Shown in pieces: positions 32,022 through 40,269 of a stretch of 40,269 bases of DNA. The notes beneath the pieces are model-generated. The model saw only the letters and a program-made list of their open reading frames with translations. It ran no database searches and was not told where the DNA came from. The DNA lies in contig JAPPLM010000063.1 of NCBI GenBank assembly GCA_028874195.1, positions 6,125 through 46,393 of the forward strand. Direction: 5' to 3'. Origin of the DNA: Chloroflexota bacterium (GTDB taxonomy: Bacteria > Chloroflexota > UBA11872 > VXOZ01). Both the position numbers and the translations under genes were made by a program. The first letter of the stretch is position 1; each line of letters opens with the position of its first letter.

Positions 32022-34037
32022 GTGGCCAGATGGCAGAAGATCGCTCTGCTGGTGATAATCGTTGCAGCGCTTATTCTATTGGTCAGGACTGTCGTGTGGC
32101 CGCGACTTAGCGGCTCTTCCGGCGATGCCGCAGTAATCCAAGAGACGGAGTTCGTGACGGTGAGCCGGGGGACGATCATGACCACGGTCAACGCTTCCGG
32201 CAGCATTGTGTACCCGGAGCAAGTATCCCTCGGTTTCTCCACGTCGGCAGATCTGCGTGAAATCTTCGTCGCTGTCGGGGACGAGGTGGCAGAGGGCGCC
32301 CCGCTGGCCTCCATAGACGACACCGACCTCCAACTGATGGCGCAGGAAAAAGCGGCGGACTTGCGCACCGCCGAGGTGAACTTGGAGAGGTTACAGAGAG
32401 CACGGCCTGAAGATATCCGGACGGCGGAGCTTGCGGTTGCCGACGCTGAAACCAAACTGGCGGAACTCCTGGAGGGTCCGTCGCAAACCGAAATCAACGA
32501 CGCGGAAACAGCCGTACTAAACGCCCAAGTTGTCTACGATAAAGCCGTGAAGGCGCTTGAGGCCCTGCGCAGTCCCGAGGAAAGCGATATCGCCGCCGCC
32601 CGTAATGAGGTCAAAACCGCGGAAGATGCCTTGATAGCAGCGCAGGCGAATCTGGACGCGCTGCGCGCCGGCGGCAGCGGGAAGAGGATCCAAGCGGCTG
32701 AAAATGCGCTTCTGATAGCACGAAATAGATATCACGAGGAGCGGGAGCGCATAAAGGAGGGGATCAAGTATCTCGACGAAGAGTTGAAAGACAAGGAAGA
32801 ACGCGCGGAAGGCGACTACGGCAACACAAAAGAGGGGATCAAGAATCTCGTCGAAGAGTTGAGAAACGCGGAAAGGCGCTTGGAAGATGCCAAAGAAGCG
32901 CATGAAGTGAGCGATAACACCTCGACCCGGAGCAAATTAGAGGATGCGCAGGAGGACTACGATGAGATAGAAGAGGAAGCGAAGGAAAAGATAGAAGAGT
33001 TGGTTCTGCAACTCCTGCCAAACCCGCCGCTGGGCACGGAAGCGGGAGAACTCTTGGGCGCGGTGAGAGAGGCGGAGTTCGCGCTTAAAAGCGCGCGTGT
33101 GTCAACCACGGAGGACGAGCAAGCGGCCCAGCGCAGCGTGGAAAGCGCCATGCGGACCCTCACGTCCGCGCAGGATAGACTTGATGCCCTACTCAACCCC
33201 TCAGCGGAAGACGTAACGCTGGCTGAAAGAGAGGCGCACAGCGCCCAGTTGAGCCTGGAGAACGCCCAGCGCAAGCGGGACGAGCTGTTGCAGGGATCGA
33301 AGTCCGAGGACGTGGCAAGGGCGCGCAACGAACTGGAACTCAAGCGCCTGGACCTGCAGGATAAGCGCACCGGCGCCAGCGCGCAAGACCTTGAATTGGA
33401 ACGGCTGAAAGTCGAGCGGGCGCAGCGGAGCTTGGAAACGGCCCAACAAGACTTGGCGGACGCCACCTTGCGCGCGCCGTTTGCCGGCGTAGTGGCGACA
33501 GTGAAGGGCACCGTCGGCCAAGAGCCGGAAGCCGTCGTCGTTACTCTGGTGCGCACGGAGCGGGTCGAAATGCACGCCCGGGTGGACGAGGCGGACGTGG
33601 GGTCCGTGGCGAAAGGGCAGCCGGTGGTCGTCACCACCTACGCATCCCCCGACGTAAAGATTCCCGGCGTGGTGGAAACCATCTCGCCCATTTCTACCAC
33701 GGAGCAGGGTGTGGTGCTCTTCCCCATTACTATCCTTCTGGAACCGGGCGACCAGCGTTTGCGCGGCGGTCTCTCGGCCAACGCGCTGATCGAGGTGTCG
33801 AGCCGCGAGAATGTCCTGTTGGTGCCGAATCGGTCCATACGGCGTGAGGGCGAGGATCGCGTGGTTTACGTACGGCAGGAGGGAGGCGCGCTGGAGCGGC
33901 GCGTCGTTGAGATTGGCGTGCGGGACAGCGAAGTCTCTGAAATCTTGAGCGGCGTGAGTGAAGGGGAGGAAGTTGCCGTGCCGTCACGGGCGGGCGGCAA
34001 TATTGGCGGCGGTGGCATCGACATCCGTACGCGGTAG
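32022..34037 (+). CDS. Periplasmic adaptor (MacA/HlyD-type membrane fusion protein)
   Basis: This 671-residue adaptor links an inner-membrane ABC exporter to an outer layer or channel. One N-terminal membrane segment (ALLVIIVAALILLVRTVVW) is followed by a first lipoyl-like half (TTVNASGSIVYPEQVSL). A very long coiled coil spans about residues 100-490. The second lipoyl half (ADATLRAPFAGVVATVKGTVG) and beta-barrel (VEMHARVDEADVGSVAKGQ) follow, with a C-terminal NRSIRREGEDRVVYVRQEG. At about 390 residues the hairpin is longer than in typical MacA. It contains a 75-nt internal duplication (32759 and 32834). The start is GTG 32022 with GGAGAG upstream. The MacB-like ATPase and permease follow. 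Confidence 0.9.
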   Translation: MARWQKIALLVIIVAALILLVRTVVWPRLSGSSGDAAVIQETEFVTVSRGTIMTTVNASGSIVYPEQVSLGFSTSADLREIFVAVGDEVAEGAPLASIDDTDLQLMAQEKAADLRTAEVNLERLQRARPEDIRTAELAVADAETKLAELLEGPSQTEINDAETAVLNAQVVYDKAVKALEALRSPEESDIAAARNEVKTAEDALIAAQANLDALRAGGSGKRIQAAENALLIARNRYHEERERIKEGIKYLDEELKDKEERAEGDYGNTKEGIKNLVEELRNAERRLEDAKEAHEVSDNTSTRSKLEDAQEDYDEIEEEAKEKIEELVLQLLPNPPLGTEAGELLGAVREAEFALKSARVSTTEDEQAAQRSVESAMRTLTSAQDRLDALLNPSAEDVTLAEREAHSAQLSLENAQRKRDELLQGSKSEDVARARNELELKRLDLQDKRTGASAQDLELERLKVERAQRSLETAQQDLADATLRAPFAGVVATVKGTVGQEPEAVVVTLVRTERVEMHARVDEADVGSVAKGQPVVVTTYASPDVKIPGVVETISPISTTEQGVVLFPITILLEPGDQRLRGGLSANALIEVSSRENVLLVPNRSIRREGEDRVVYVRQEGGALERRVVEIGVRDSEVSEILSGVSEGEEVAVPSRAGGNIGGGGIDIRTR

Positions 34038-34070
34038 CGTGATGTGAGAACACGAGACGGTTCACTATGC

Positions 34071-34260
34071 CTAGAACTCATCTCATGAATACGTTTTTTG
34101 TGCAGATGTGCCCTTCGACAAGCTCAGGGCGAACGGAAAAGCGAGAATCTGTTCGTGCTGAGGGCTGCGCGAAGCCTGGGTTTCATGAAGCCCAGGCTTC
34201 ATGAAACGCCTGTCGAAGCACGAAACGGCATGTCGAGCCGATCTATGAGATAGTTTTTAG
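34071..34260. mobile_element. MITE-like element A (190 bp) between adaptor and ATPase genes
   Basis: The left end, CTAGAACTCATCTCAT (34071-34086), and the reverse complement of the right end, CTAAAAACTATCTCAT (34245-34260), match in about 14 of 16 positions with one gap on each side, so the element has terminal inverted repeats. Its interior holds a CTTCGACAAGCTCAGGGCGA core (34113 onward) and an inverted GTTCGTGCTGAGGGC..CCTGTCGAAGCACGAA arm (34151-34224). There is no open reading frame. It matches element B at 38246. A 46-bp segment near 34162-34207, with nested GCCTGGG hairpins, is absent from B. Confidence 0.6.
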
Positions 34261-34286
34261 TCATGTATCCATAAGGCGGGCGCCCC

Positions 34287-35243
34287 ATGCGCGAGAGCGT
34301 GATCGAAACAACCGACCTCAGGAAGACCTACGTGATGGGTGATTCTGAGATTCATGCCCTCGACGGTGTTTCGCTGCACGTTGAGCGGGGGGAATTGCTG
34401 GCGATCACGGGTCCTTCCGGTTCGGGAAAATCCACGCTCATGAATATCTTGGGCTGCTTGGATCGTCCGGATGCGGGAGACTACTTGCTGGACGGTGAAG
34501 ATGTAGCGACGCTCGATGACAATCGCCTGGCTGAGATTCGCAACCGCAAGATCGGGTTTGTCTTTCAATCATTCAATTTGCTGCCGCGCGTGAGCGCTTT
34601 GGAGCAGGTAGAGCTTCCGTTGCTCTACGGAGGCGGGAATAAGCGGAGCAACTCCGCGCAGCGGTCTCTCCAAGGAACCGAGTCAACACTTCACGCCGGC
34701 AACAAGACGCCCGAATTGTCCGGGGCCCAGCAGCGGGTTGCGGTCGCGCGGGACCTGTTGCTCCAAAGAGGCGGCGCCGAGTGGCGCGACCGCGCGCGGG
34801 AGGCGCTCGTTGCCGTCGGTTTGGAAGATCGTATGTCCCACAAGCCCACGGAGCTTTCGGGCGGCCAGCAGCAGCGTGTCGCCATCGCCCGCGCCCTCGT
34901 GACCGACCCCGCGATTATCCTGGCAGACGAGCCGACCGGCAACCTCGATTCGCGCACCAGCGAAGAGCTCATGGCGCTCCTGTTGCGGCTCAATGCCGAC
35001 CGCGGGATTACGGTGGTCTTCATTACCCACGAGGAGGAAATTGCGCGCCGCACCAACCGCATCATCCGCATGCGCGATGGGCGCGTTGCCGCGGAGGAGC
35101 GCGGTGAGATGGGTGACAGCACACACTCTCCGGCTGGAGCGGAAGCGGATCGCGTACCCAGGGGTTCCCTGAGTCGCGCCGAACCAACATCCGACAAGCG
35201 AGCGGCGCGGCCAGCGTCGCGTCTTGATGAGGCAAAGCCGTGA
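34287..35243 (+). CDS. ABC exporter ATPase (MacB/LolD-type) with duplicated signature-like motif
   Basis: This 318-residue ATPase powers the permease that follows. Walker A is GPSGSGKST (42-50) and the Q-loop glutamine is 94. The canonical signature is [15 protein letters not shown] (190-204), Walker B is IILADEP (210-216), and the H-loop is His248. Between the [10 protein letters not shown] strand (about 117) and [12 protein letters not shown] (about 171) lies an insert of about 50 residues not found in typical MacB/LolD ATPases. The insert contains [17 protein letters not shown] (143-159), close to a second signature. A 60-residue hydrophilic tail follows the ATPase core. The stop overlaps the permease GTG (GTGA). 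Confidence 0.92.
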   Translation: MRESVIETTDLRKTYVMGDSEIHALDGVSLHVERGELLAITGPSGSGKSTLMNILGCLDRPDAGDYLLDGEDVATLDDNRLAEIRNRKIGFVFQSFNLLPRVSALEQVELPLLYGGGNKRSNSAQRSLQGTESTLHAGNKTPELSGAQQRVAVARDLLLQRGGAEWRDRAREALVAVGLEDRMSHKPTELSGGQQQRVAIARALVTDPAIILADEPTGNLDSRTSEELMALLLRLNADRGITVVFITHEEEIARRTNRIIRMRDGRVAAEERGEMGDSTHSPAGAEADRVPRGSLSRAEPTSDKRAARPASRLDEAKP

Positions 35244-36499
35244 ATTTTGCGACGTTGAAAGTGGCGATCAGCGCGCTGGCTGCCAACAAGCTGCGCACCA
35301 GTTTGACCCTGCTGGGCATGATCATCGGCGTGGCGTCTGTCACCGCGCTCATGTCGATCGGACGGGGGGTGGAGAGACAAATAACGACTGAGCTTCAAGC
35401 GGCCGGTACGAACGTGCTCTTCATCTTTAGCGGGCGTCCCGGCGGCGCGTCTAGTGACGACCCGGTCAAAGAACTCACGTACGAAGATTCGCTGGCGCTT
35501 GAAGAACTGACGTGGGACGGTACGGTCGTAGGGGTGGCCGCGGAGAGTTTCGGCCGCAGTTTGAGTGTGGTTGTGCAAGGTAGGGATAGTAATGTCAGAG
35601 TGGCTGGTGTCACTGCCAACTATCTGTCAGTGCGCAATCTTGCCTTGGCGTATGGACAGTCGCTCTCTCCCTCAGACATAGACACCCGCGCTTCCGTGGC
35701 CGTACTGGGCTCCAAAGTCGCGGAAGACCTGTTTCCTGACGATGATCCCATCGACCAGGTCATCCGCGCGGGGAACCTGCGCCTGCGCGTAATCGGGGTG
35801 TTGGAGGAACAGGGCGGCAGTTCCGGCTTCGGGGACAGCAGCGACAACATGATCTTGGTGCCGATCACGACCGCGCAAGAACGCATCAGCCGGTGGGTGA
35901 CTGCGCGGGGCGAACGGCCTGTCAGTTCCATTAGCATTGAGCTAATGGATGAGCAAGAAGAGACTATCGATGCCGGCGCGGCCGGCATCCGGCAGATTCT
36001 GCGGGAGCGCCATGAAATTCCCGAAGAAGAGGACGACGACTTCATCATCATGAGCCCCAAGGATCTCATCGCGGCGGTGGGCGCGGCGCTGGGCGTTTTC
36101 ACACTCTTCTTGGGCGCGATCGCGGGCATCTCCTTGCTGGTTGGTGGCATTGGCATCATGAACATCATGCTCGTTTCCGTCACCGAGCGTACCCGCGAAA
36201 TCGGTATCCGCAAGGCCGTGGGCGCGAAACGACGAGACATTCTCATTCAGTTCCTTGTTGAGAGCGTAGCGGTAAGTGTGCTCGGGGGCCTGCTTGGAAT
36301 CTTGCTTGGCACTCTCATCTCCTTTGGCATCTCACTAATACCGTTCGGAGGCGATGGGGATAGATTGCAGACCGCGGTTACGCTTGATATCGTCTTGCTG
36401 GCCGTCAGCGTCGCAGCGTCGGTGGGAATCTTCTTCGGCATCTATCCGGCCAATCGCGCGGCACGCCTTGATCCCATTCAGGCCTTGCGTTACGAGTAG
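35240..36499 (+). CDS. MacB-type ABC exporter permease (FtsX family)
   Basis: This 419-residue permease has the MacB topology. An N-terminal membrane helix ([24 protein letters not shown]) precedes a large extracytoplasmic MacB_PCD-like domain (about 45-270). Three C-terminal helices follow: [47 protein letters not shown] and [21 protein letters not shown]. The cytoplasmic [21 protein letters not shown] coupling motif and [16 protein letters not shown] ending are typical. The start is GTG 35240, overlapping the ATPase stop by 4 nt. It completes the adaptor-ATPase-permease exporter; the exported substrate is unknown. Confidence 0.94.
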   Translation: MNFATLKVAISALAANKLRTSLTLLGMIIGVASVTALMSIGRGVERQITTELQAAGTNVLFIFSGRPGGASSDDPVKELTYEDSLALEELTWDGTVVGVAAESFGRSLSVVVQGRDSNVRVAGVTANYLSVRNLALAYGQSLSPSDIDTRASVAVLGSKVAEDLFPDDDPIDQVIRAGNLRLRVIGVLEEQGGSSGFGDSSDNMILVPITTAQERISRWVTARGERPVSSISIELMDEQEETIDAGAAGIRQILRERHEIPEEEDDDFIIMSPKDLIAAVGAALGVFTLFLGAIAGISLLVGGIGIMNIMLVSVTERTREIGIRKAVGAKRRDILIQFLVESVAVSVLGGLLGILLGTLISFGISLIPFGGDGDRLQTAVTLDIVLLAVSVAASVGIFFGIYPANRAARLDPIQALRYE

Positions 36500-36592
36500 T
36501 GTGCGGATTGCAGGCTAAACACTGAAGGCTTGAGATGAGGCCTTTCGTTTGCGAGAGACCCTTCCCCCGGAAAGCCGCTAAGGAGAGCCACT

Positions 36593-37204
36593 ATGAAACG
36601 GGAATCCTCATACGACGAACGGTACGCTGCCGAGGAGTACTATTGGGGTGCGAAACCGTCTGCAATCTGCCAACGCGTTCTGCAACTGTTGCCGCCGGAC
36701 CGACCGCTGTCGCTGCTCGACATTGGCTGCGGGGAAGGCAGGAATGCCGTCTACTTTGCGTACCAGGGCTACAGAGTTACGGCCTTCGATCTCTCGGCAG
36801 CGGGGGTGGCGAAGGCAGAGCGTTTAGCCGAAATGGCGGAGGTGCCAATCACGGTTCTTCAGGCGGACATGAATGAGCACAGATTGGGGCAAAACTTCGA
36901 CATTCTCTTCTCAACGGGCGTCTTCCACCTCATTCCCCGAGTGCAGAGAGAAGAGATCTTCGGTCATTACAAGCAGCGTACAACCCCTGGCGGCTTGAAC
37001 GTGTTCTCCATTTTCGTCCGCAAGCCCTTCATCGGCAAAGCGCCGGACAGCGACCCGGGCGCGGAGCCCTGGCTGTCAGGAGAACTTTTCACGCTCTATC
37101 ACGACTGGAAGATCGAGTACTGCACTGAAGAGATCTTCGACTGCATGTCCGGCGGCATTCTGCATCAGCATGCGATAAGCCGGATGATCGCGCGGAAGAT
37201 GTAA
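36593..37204 (+). CDS. Class I SAM-dependent methyltransferase, TehB-like
   Basis: This 203-residue cytosolic methyltransferase has the AdoMet motif LLDIGCGEGRNAVYFA (41-56), the acidic strand-2 residue in VTAFDLSAAGVAKAERLA, and ITVLQADMNEH before the catalytic region FDILFSTGVFHLIP. The YYWGAKPS segment near the N-terminus is typical of TehB-like enzymes linked to oxyanion or thiopurine methylation. The acceptor cannot be inferred. AGGAG lies 7-11 nt before the ATG at 36593. It is 93 bp after the exporter permease on the same strand and might be co-transcribed. Confidence 0.88.
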   Translation: MKRESSYDERYAAEEYYWGAKPSAICQRVLQLLPPDRPLSLLDIGCGEGRNAVYFAYQGYRVTAFDLSAAGVAKAERLAEMAEVPITVLQADMNEHRLGQNFDILFSTGVFHLIPRVQREEIFGHYKQRTTPGGLNVFSIFVRKPFIGKAPDSDPGAEPWLSGELFTLYHDWKIEYCTEEIFDCMSGGILHQHAISRMIARKM

Positions 37205-37298
37205 CACGAGTGTTACATGCTTCGCGTAAGGGCAGTGTGACCTCTCATTGCTTCTTCTTTCCCTCTGCTTGCCCAATAGAGCGTTGCCATACCCGGTA

Positions 37299-37319
37299 GC
37301 GCAGGCTTCAAACCTGCGC
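37299..37319. repeat. GCGCAGG/CCTGCGC hairpin repeat
   Basis: A perfect 7-bp stem with loop CTTCAAA. The preceding GGTAGCGCAGGC also occurs at 14150-14161. It lies between the convergent methyltransferase and ABC-2 permease genes and may aid termination. Confidence 0.55.
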
Positions 37320-37398
37320 CCACCTGTCGCTAGAGGCAATCCTTGTGACTGCCCGCGCGTATGCGGCACCGTTGCCGCTTGTGGGTACTCCCTTTTTC

Positions 37399-38241
37399 CT
37401 ACAGGTCTTTCCGCGCGAACACGCGCACGCCCAAGAGCACGGCGAAGGTGATATACAGCAGCGCCCAGGCGAGCATAAAGAGAGAGGGTTGACTGAAGCC
37501 CTCGAAAGGCCCGCCTGCCAGGATGGCAAGTTCCTGCACGTTTAACCGTTGCGCAGCCATGCGCCACAGCGCGTCAGAGGGCAGGAGCAAGCTGGCAATG
37601 ATGCCGATGTTTTGCATAACCTGGTTGTCCAGCAGCACGCCGAGTTGCTCCACCATGCCGCCGACCATGGCGAGACCGTAGAGCATAATAACGGTCACGC
37701 CCGCGGTGAGGGTCGAGAGCAGTGTGCTGGCGCATACGGTAACGCAGGAGAGTAGGATACCCAGCAGGCCGAGCAAGAGCGCCGATTGCAGGCCCGACCA
37801 CGAAAAGAAACCCGCAAAGAGCCAGGTAAGCGTGAGCAGGGCCACGGTGGTCGCAATCGCGAACGCGGCGGACATGGCCCCCAAGCCGCAGCACTTGCCG
37901 ACAAGCACCTGCCAGCGCATGAGGGGCTTTGGGATGATGGCGTGGAGGGTATTTTGTTCCACCTCAGTGGCTATGGCTCCCGCGGATGTAAAGATTGCCA
38001 CCAAGGCCGTGAGCATGCCCGCGACATTGAGGGCCGCAGCCAGGAGTTGGCCGGACACGGCATCGCGGAACACGTCCGGATTCACAAAACGTTCGGGCAC
38101 ATTCAGGTCGCGCATGACAAAGTACATGCCCAGGCCATAGAGCGTAACGAAAGCGGCGGCCAGCAGCACCCCGCCGAGCACGGCTTTCTTGCGTATGCCC
38201 TCTTGCAGCGTGATCTTGGCTATGACGAAAATCGGCAGCAT
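37399..38241 (-). CDS. ABC-2 type transporter permease
   Basis: This 280-residue membrane protein has about six hydrophobic segments. IFVIAKITLQEGIRKKAVLGGVLLAAAFVTLYGLGMYF opens it, and TSAGAIATEVEQNTLHAIIPKPLMRWQVLVGK is the cytoplasmic region typical of ABC-2 permeases that contact the ATPase. The C-terminal helix (LFMLAWALLYITFAVLLGVRVF) ends in a short basic tail. It pairs with the ATPase at 38430-39344. The start is ATG 38241; a TTG at 38244 directly precedes it. A GAGATGAG sequence 9 nt upstream lies inside the terminal repeat of element B. Confidence 0.88.
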   Translation of the reverse strand: MLPIFVIAKITLQEGIRKKAVLGGVLLAAAFVTLYGLGMYFVMRDLNVPERFVNPDVFRDAVSGQLLAAALNVAGMLTALVAIFTSAGAIATEVEQNTLHAIIPKPLMRWQVLVGKCCGLGAMSAAFAIATTVALLTLTWLFAGFFSWSGLQSALLLGLLGILLSCVTVCASTLLSTLTAGVTVIMLYGLAMVGGMVEQLGVLLDNQVMQNIGIIASLLLPSDALWRMAAQRLNVQELAILAGGPFEGFSQPSLFMLAWALLYITFAVLLGVRVFARKDL

Positions 38242-38245
38242 CAAA

Positions 38246-38390
38246 TTGAACTCATCTCATAAACAGATGGATCTATGCAGATATGCTCTTCGACAGGCTC
38301 AGAGCGAACGGAAGAGCCAAATACCCGTTCGTGCTGAGCCTGTCGAAGCACGGTCGACGTGATGAGCCGCTTCATTTAGATAGCTTCCAT
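38246..38390. mobile_element. MITE-like element B (about 145 bp) between ABC-2 ATPase and permease genes
   Basis: The left end TTGAACTCATCTCATAAAC matches the left end of element A. The interior CTCTTCGACAGGCTCAGAGC (38287 onward) and CGTTCGTGCTGAGCCTGTCG (38326 onward) form an inverted pair. TGAGCCG..TTAGATAGCTT at the right end matches the degenerate right end of A (CGAGCCG..TGAGATAGTTT). The right terminus is more diverged, so the boundary is approximate. It lacks the 46-bp segment of A and has no ORF. Confidence 0.55.
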
Positions 38391-38429
38391 GTCTTATCAC
38401 TCAGCGATGATGGTACAGGACTATAGGCA

Positions 38430-39344
38430 TCACGCGCCGGTATCATCCACGGTGCGGACGAAGAGGTCTTCCAGGCTCTCGTGGCGCAGCTCCACGTGGT
38501 GAACGGCAGCGCCTGCGGCAACGAGCATTGACACAACGTGCGGGACGTCGTCAGGATCGGTCAGCGCGAGCGTAAGCCGATTGCCCTCGTGTGCCGCAAG
38601 CTCCCACCGCGCCTTCACGCGCTCCAATGTGCTCTCACTCATACCCTGAGCCTGTACGTCCAACAGGCGACGAGAAGCGAGAAGCTCGTCCAGTGTGCCG
38701 TCGCGCACGACCTCGCCCCGTTGGATGATGGCTACCCGGTCGCACACCGCCTCCACCTCAGAGAGCAGGTGGGAATTGAGGAAAACCGTCTTCTTTTCGG
38801 CCTTGAGTTGGCGAATGATGTCCCGTACCAAACGCCGGCCGATGGGATCGAGGGCGCTGGTGGGTTCATCGAGAAAGATCAACTCGGGATCATGGAGCAC
38901 GGCTTGGGCGATGCCGATGCGCTGGAGCATGCCCTTAGAAAAAGTGCGCAATTGCTGGGCGGCGGCGCGTTCCAGATTGACCAGCGCAAGGACGTCTGCG
39001 ATATGCCGCTTGCGCTGCTTGCCGCTCATGCCGTAGAGCTGGCCGTGAAAATCCAGAAACTCGCGGGCGGTGAACCACTCGTGAAAACGGAATTGCTCCG
39101 GCAGAAAGCCAATTCTTGCCTTGATGCGGTGATCGCCCAAAGGCGCGCCAAGCAGCGTGCCGCTACCCCCCGTAGGAAATACCAAGCCCAAGAGCATCTT
39201 CACGCAGGTGCTCTTGCCGGCGCCGTTCGGACCCAGAAAGCCGAAGATCTCTCCGGTCGGCACCGCGAGATCCAGGCTCGCGACGGCCGGGGTTGTGCCA
39301 TAGACTTTGCGGAGTTGCTGAGTTGTGACGGCAAGTTCGGGCAT
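38430..39344 (-). CDS. ABC-2 type transporter ATP-binding protein
   Basis: This 304-residue ATPase has Walker A GPNGAGKST (38-46), Q-loop LPEQFRFHEWFT, the signature TFSKGMLQRIGIAQAVL, Walker B LIFLDEPTSALDP and the H-loop in FLNSHLLSEVE. The C-terminal 80 residues (ASRRLLDVQAQGMSES onward) form the regulatory-type domain common in CcmA/NatA-type ATPases. It drives the permease at 37399-38241, from which it is separated by element B. It begins 14 bp after the amidohydrolase stop on the same strand, so all three could share a transcript. Confidence 0.94.
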   Translation of the reverse strand: MPELAVTTQQLRKVYGTTPAVASLDLAVPTGEIFGFLGPNGAGKSTCVKMLLGLVFPTGGSGTLLGAPLGDHRIKARIGFLPEQFRFHEWFTAREFLDFHGQLYGMSGKQRKRHIADVLALVNLERAAAQQLRTFSKGMLQRIGIAQAVLHDPELIFLDEPTSALDPIGRRLVRDIIRQLKAEKKTVFLNSHLLSEVEAVCDRVAIIQRGEVVRDGTLDELLASRRLLDVQAQGMSESTLERVKARWELAAHEGNRLTLALTDPDDVPHVVSMLVAAGAAVHHVELRHESLEDLFVRTVDDTGA

Positions 39345-39358
39345 GATTGGGGTGACGA

Positions 39359-40135
39359 TTAGGCGAAGAGCGTGTGACTGTGCGACTGTTGAGCGAAGGC
39401 GGCTTGCGCATTCTTGTAGAGAATTCTCTCCTTCTCCTCGGCAGAGATGTCCGCAGCATAAACCTTGGCCAACTGCGAGATGAAGGAGCGTCCGGTGCCG
39501 TCGCTGCCTTGGACGATGTGATTGGCGCCCACGTACTTGACGAGCATCTCTGTGTAGCCGTTGGTCGCCTCGCAGCCGCCGATGTCGAGATAGATGTTCG
39601 GCAGGCCGGGGGCGAGTTTCACCGTATACTCCACGTCGCCGCTGGCGTGACCCCAGAAGAAAGTCACACCAGGGTGACGCAAGGCGGCGGCGCGCATGTC
39701 AAAAGGATCGGTCTCGCCGGGGAGATTGCCCGTCACTTCCAGCCACGTGTGCTGCAATACGGGCAGCCGGTAGTCGGCGCACATGGCGAATACCGCGTCA
39801 GCCCGCGGGTCGTTGGCCTTGACCGCCGTCCAGAGCTTTACCCCCTGCGGGCCGCGGTGATTCTTGACCCGCCGCGCTAACTCAGCCACCGCAAACCGGC
39901 CGTGGGCGGGATTGAGATACCACATGGGTATGACGCGCTCAGGATGGGCCGCAGCAACTGCGGCAGTCTGGTCGTTGCAGCGCGTTATAAACTCTTGCGA
40001 CGGGAGGTTTGGCGAACTGCTGCCAATCAGGTTGATGCTGTTGAGACACAGAATCATGTCAAGCTGTTCGGCCTGGCGCAGCGCGCGGGCAAGCATCTGT
40101 TCGGAGCGGATGTGCACGTGGACGTCGATGATCAT
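39359..40135 (-). CDS. Amidohydrolase-2 family metal-dependent hydrolase
   Basis: This 258-residue TIM-barrel hydrolase or decarboxylase belongs to the amidohydrolase-2 family. The first metal motif is DVHVH (residues 4-8). Further candidate ligands are LQHTW, FFWGHASG and the late Asp in VQGSDGTGR. GVKLWTAVKANDPRADAVFAMCADY matches the family core. Members hydrolyse or decarboxylate diverse substrates, and none can be inferred here. An Asn/Ser-rich loop (LNSINLIGSSSPNLPSQ) is near residue 35. It sits 14 bp before the ABC-2 ATPase, suggesting an operon. Confidence 0.85.
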   Translation of the reverse strand: MIIDVHVHIRSEQMLARALRQAEQLDMILCLNSINLIGSSSPNLPSQEFITRCNDQTAAVAAAHPERVIPMWYLNPAHGRFAVAELARRVKNHRGPQGVKLWTAVKANDPRADAVFAMCADYRLPVLQHTWLEVTGNLPGETDPFDMRAAALRHPGVTFFWGHASGDVEYTVKLAPGLPNIYLDIGGCEATNGYTEMLVKYVGANHIVQGSDGTGRSFISQLAKVYAADISAEEKERILYKNAQAAFAQQSHSHTLFA

Positions 40136-40269
40136 GGAGCGTGGATCTGTGTCCTTTCGGACCGCGTCTCCGGTCGGACTCTTTCACCGAAGAAAGTGGA
40201 TTTCGCTCTTCCGCCGCTTCATCCGTTCGCCCTTATATCTTAGGGAAAGGGAGATAAAATGAGAGCAGG

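Noticed and set aside
31835-32497. 220-residue minus-strand ORF
   Set aside because: Mostly antisense to the adaptor gene, serine-rich shadow composition, no domain.

Overview
The window is a GC-rich bacterial chromosome segment with about 30 recognisable protein genes, two serine tRNA genes, and many dispersed intergenic repeats. There is no prophage, IS transposase, rRNA or CRISPR array. Several features fit a Chloroflexota-type bacterium: a RecX with a long N-terminal extension behind der and plsY, Tat-like lipoprotein signals, many orphan substrate-binding lipoproteins, an IscA-fold protein without cysteines, and intergenic repeats of the TTCGACAGGCTCAG and GTCATTCCCGCGAAAGCGGG types. That assignment is inference from gene style, not a phylogeny.

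Layout. Positions 1-5160 hold a SIMPL-domain lipoprotein, uvrC, and a minus-strand pair of a ModA-like binding protein and pyrF. Positions 5554-8648 hold two plus-strand sugar kinases (PfkB/KdgK-like and FGGY/xylulokinase-like) separated by a repeat-filled gap. Positions 8721-14042 are minus-strand housekeeping genes: a Uma2-family nuclease, der-plsY-recX with translational coupling, and plsC-ispH. Positions 14829-15840 hold an IscA-like protein, tRNA-Ser(UGA), tRNA-Ser(GCU) and a perfect 16-bp terminator-like hairpin. Positions 15950-19295 hold a divergent pair: a family 1 solute-binding lipoprotein and a membrane-anchored molybdopterin oxidoreductase of the sulfite-oxidase fold. Positions 19842-22174 are a compact restriction-modification unit (methyltransferase plus XcyI-like endonuclease) with GTGA coupling, preceded by two strong hairpins. 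Positions 22285-26501 are minus-strand: an Ldh-family dehydrogenase, a three-gene unit (61-residue membrane protein, TauE/SafE transporter, P-loop NTPase) and a family 3 solute-binding lipoprotein. At 26716-29226 is a large secreted protein with three units of about 150 residues ending in a HExxH metallopeptidase domain. Then follow rmuC, an SDR protein lacking the usual Tyr/Lys, a MacA-MacB type export system (32022-36499), a TehB-like methyltransferase, an ABC-2 exporter pair, and an amidohydrolase.

How the genes work together. PlsY and PlsC are successive steps of phosphatidic acid synthesis. UvrC, RecX and RmuC serve DNA repair. The adaptor, ATPase and permease at 32022-36499 form one tripartite-type exporter. 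The sulfite-oxidase-fold enzyme, TauE/SafE transporter and ModA-like protein could be linked through sulfite and molybdate, but they are not in one operon.

Most notable observations: (1) two related MITE-like elements with terminal inverted repeats, one in each of the two ABC exporter loci; (2) the repeat/HExxH secreted protein; (3) an ABC ATPase carrying a second signature-like motif in an insertion; (4) two candidate leaderless starts sharing a TATACT box 6-7 nt before the ATG; (5) the degenerate SDR.
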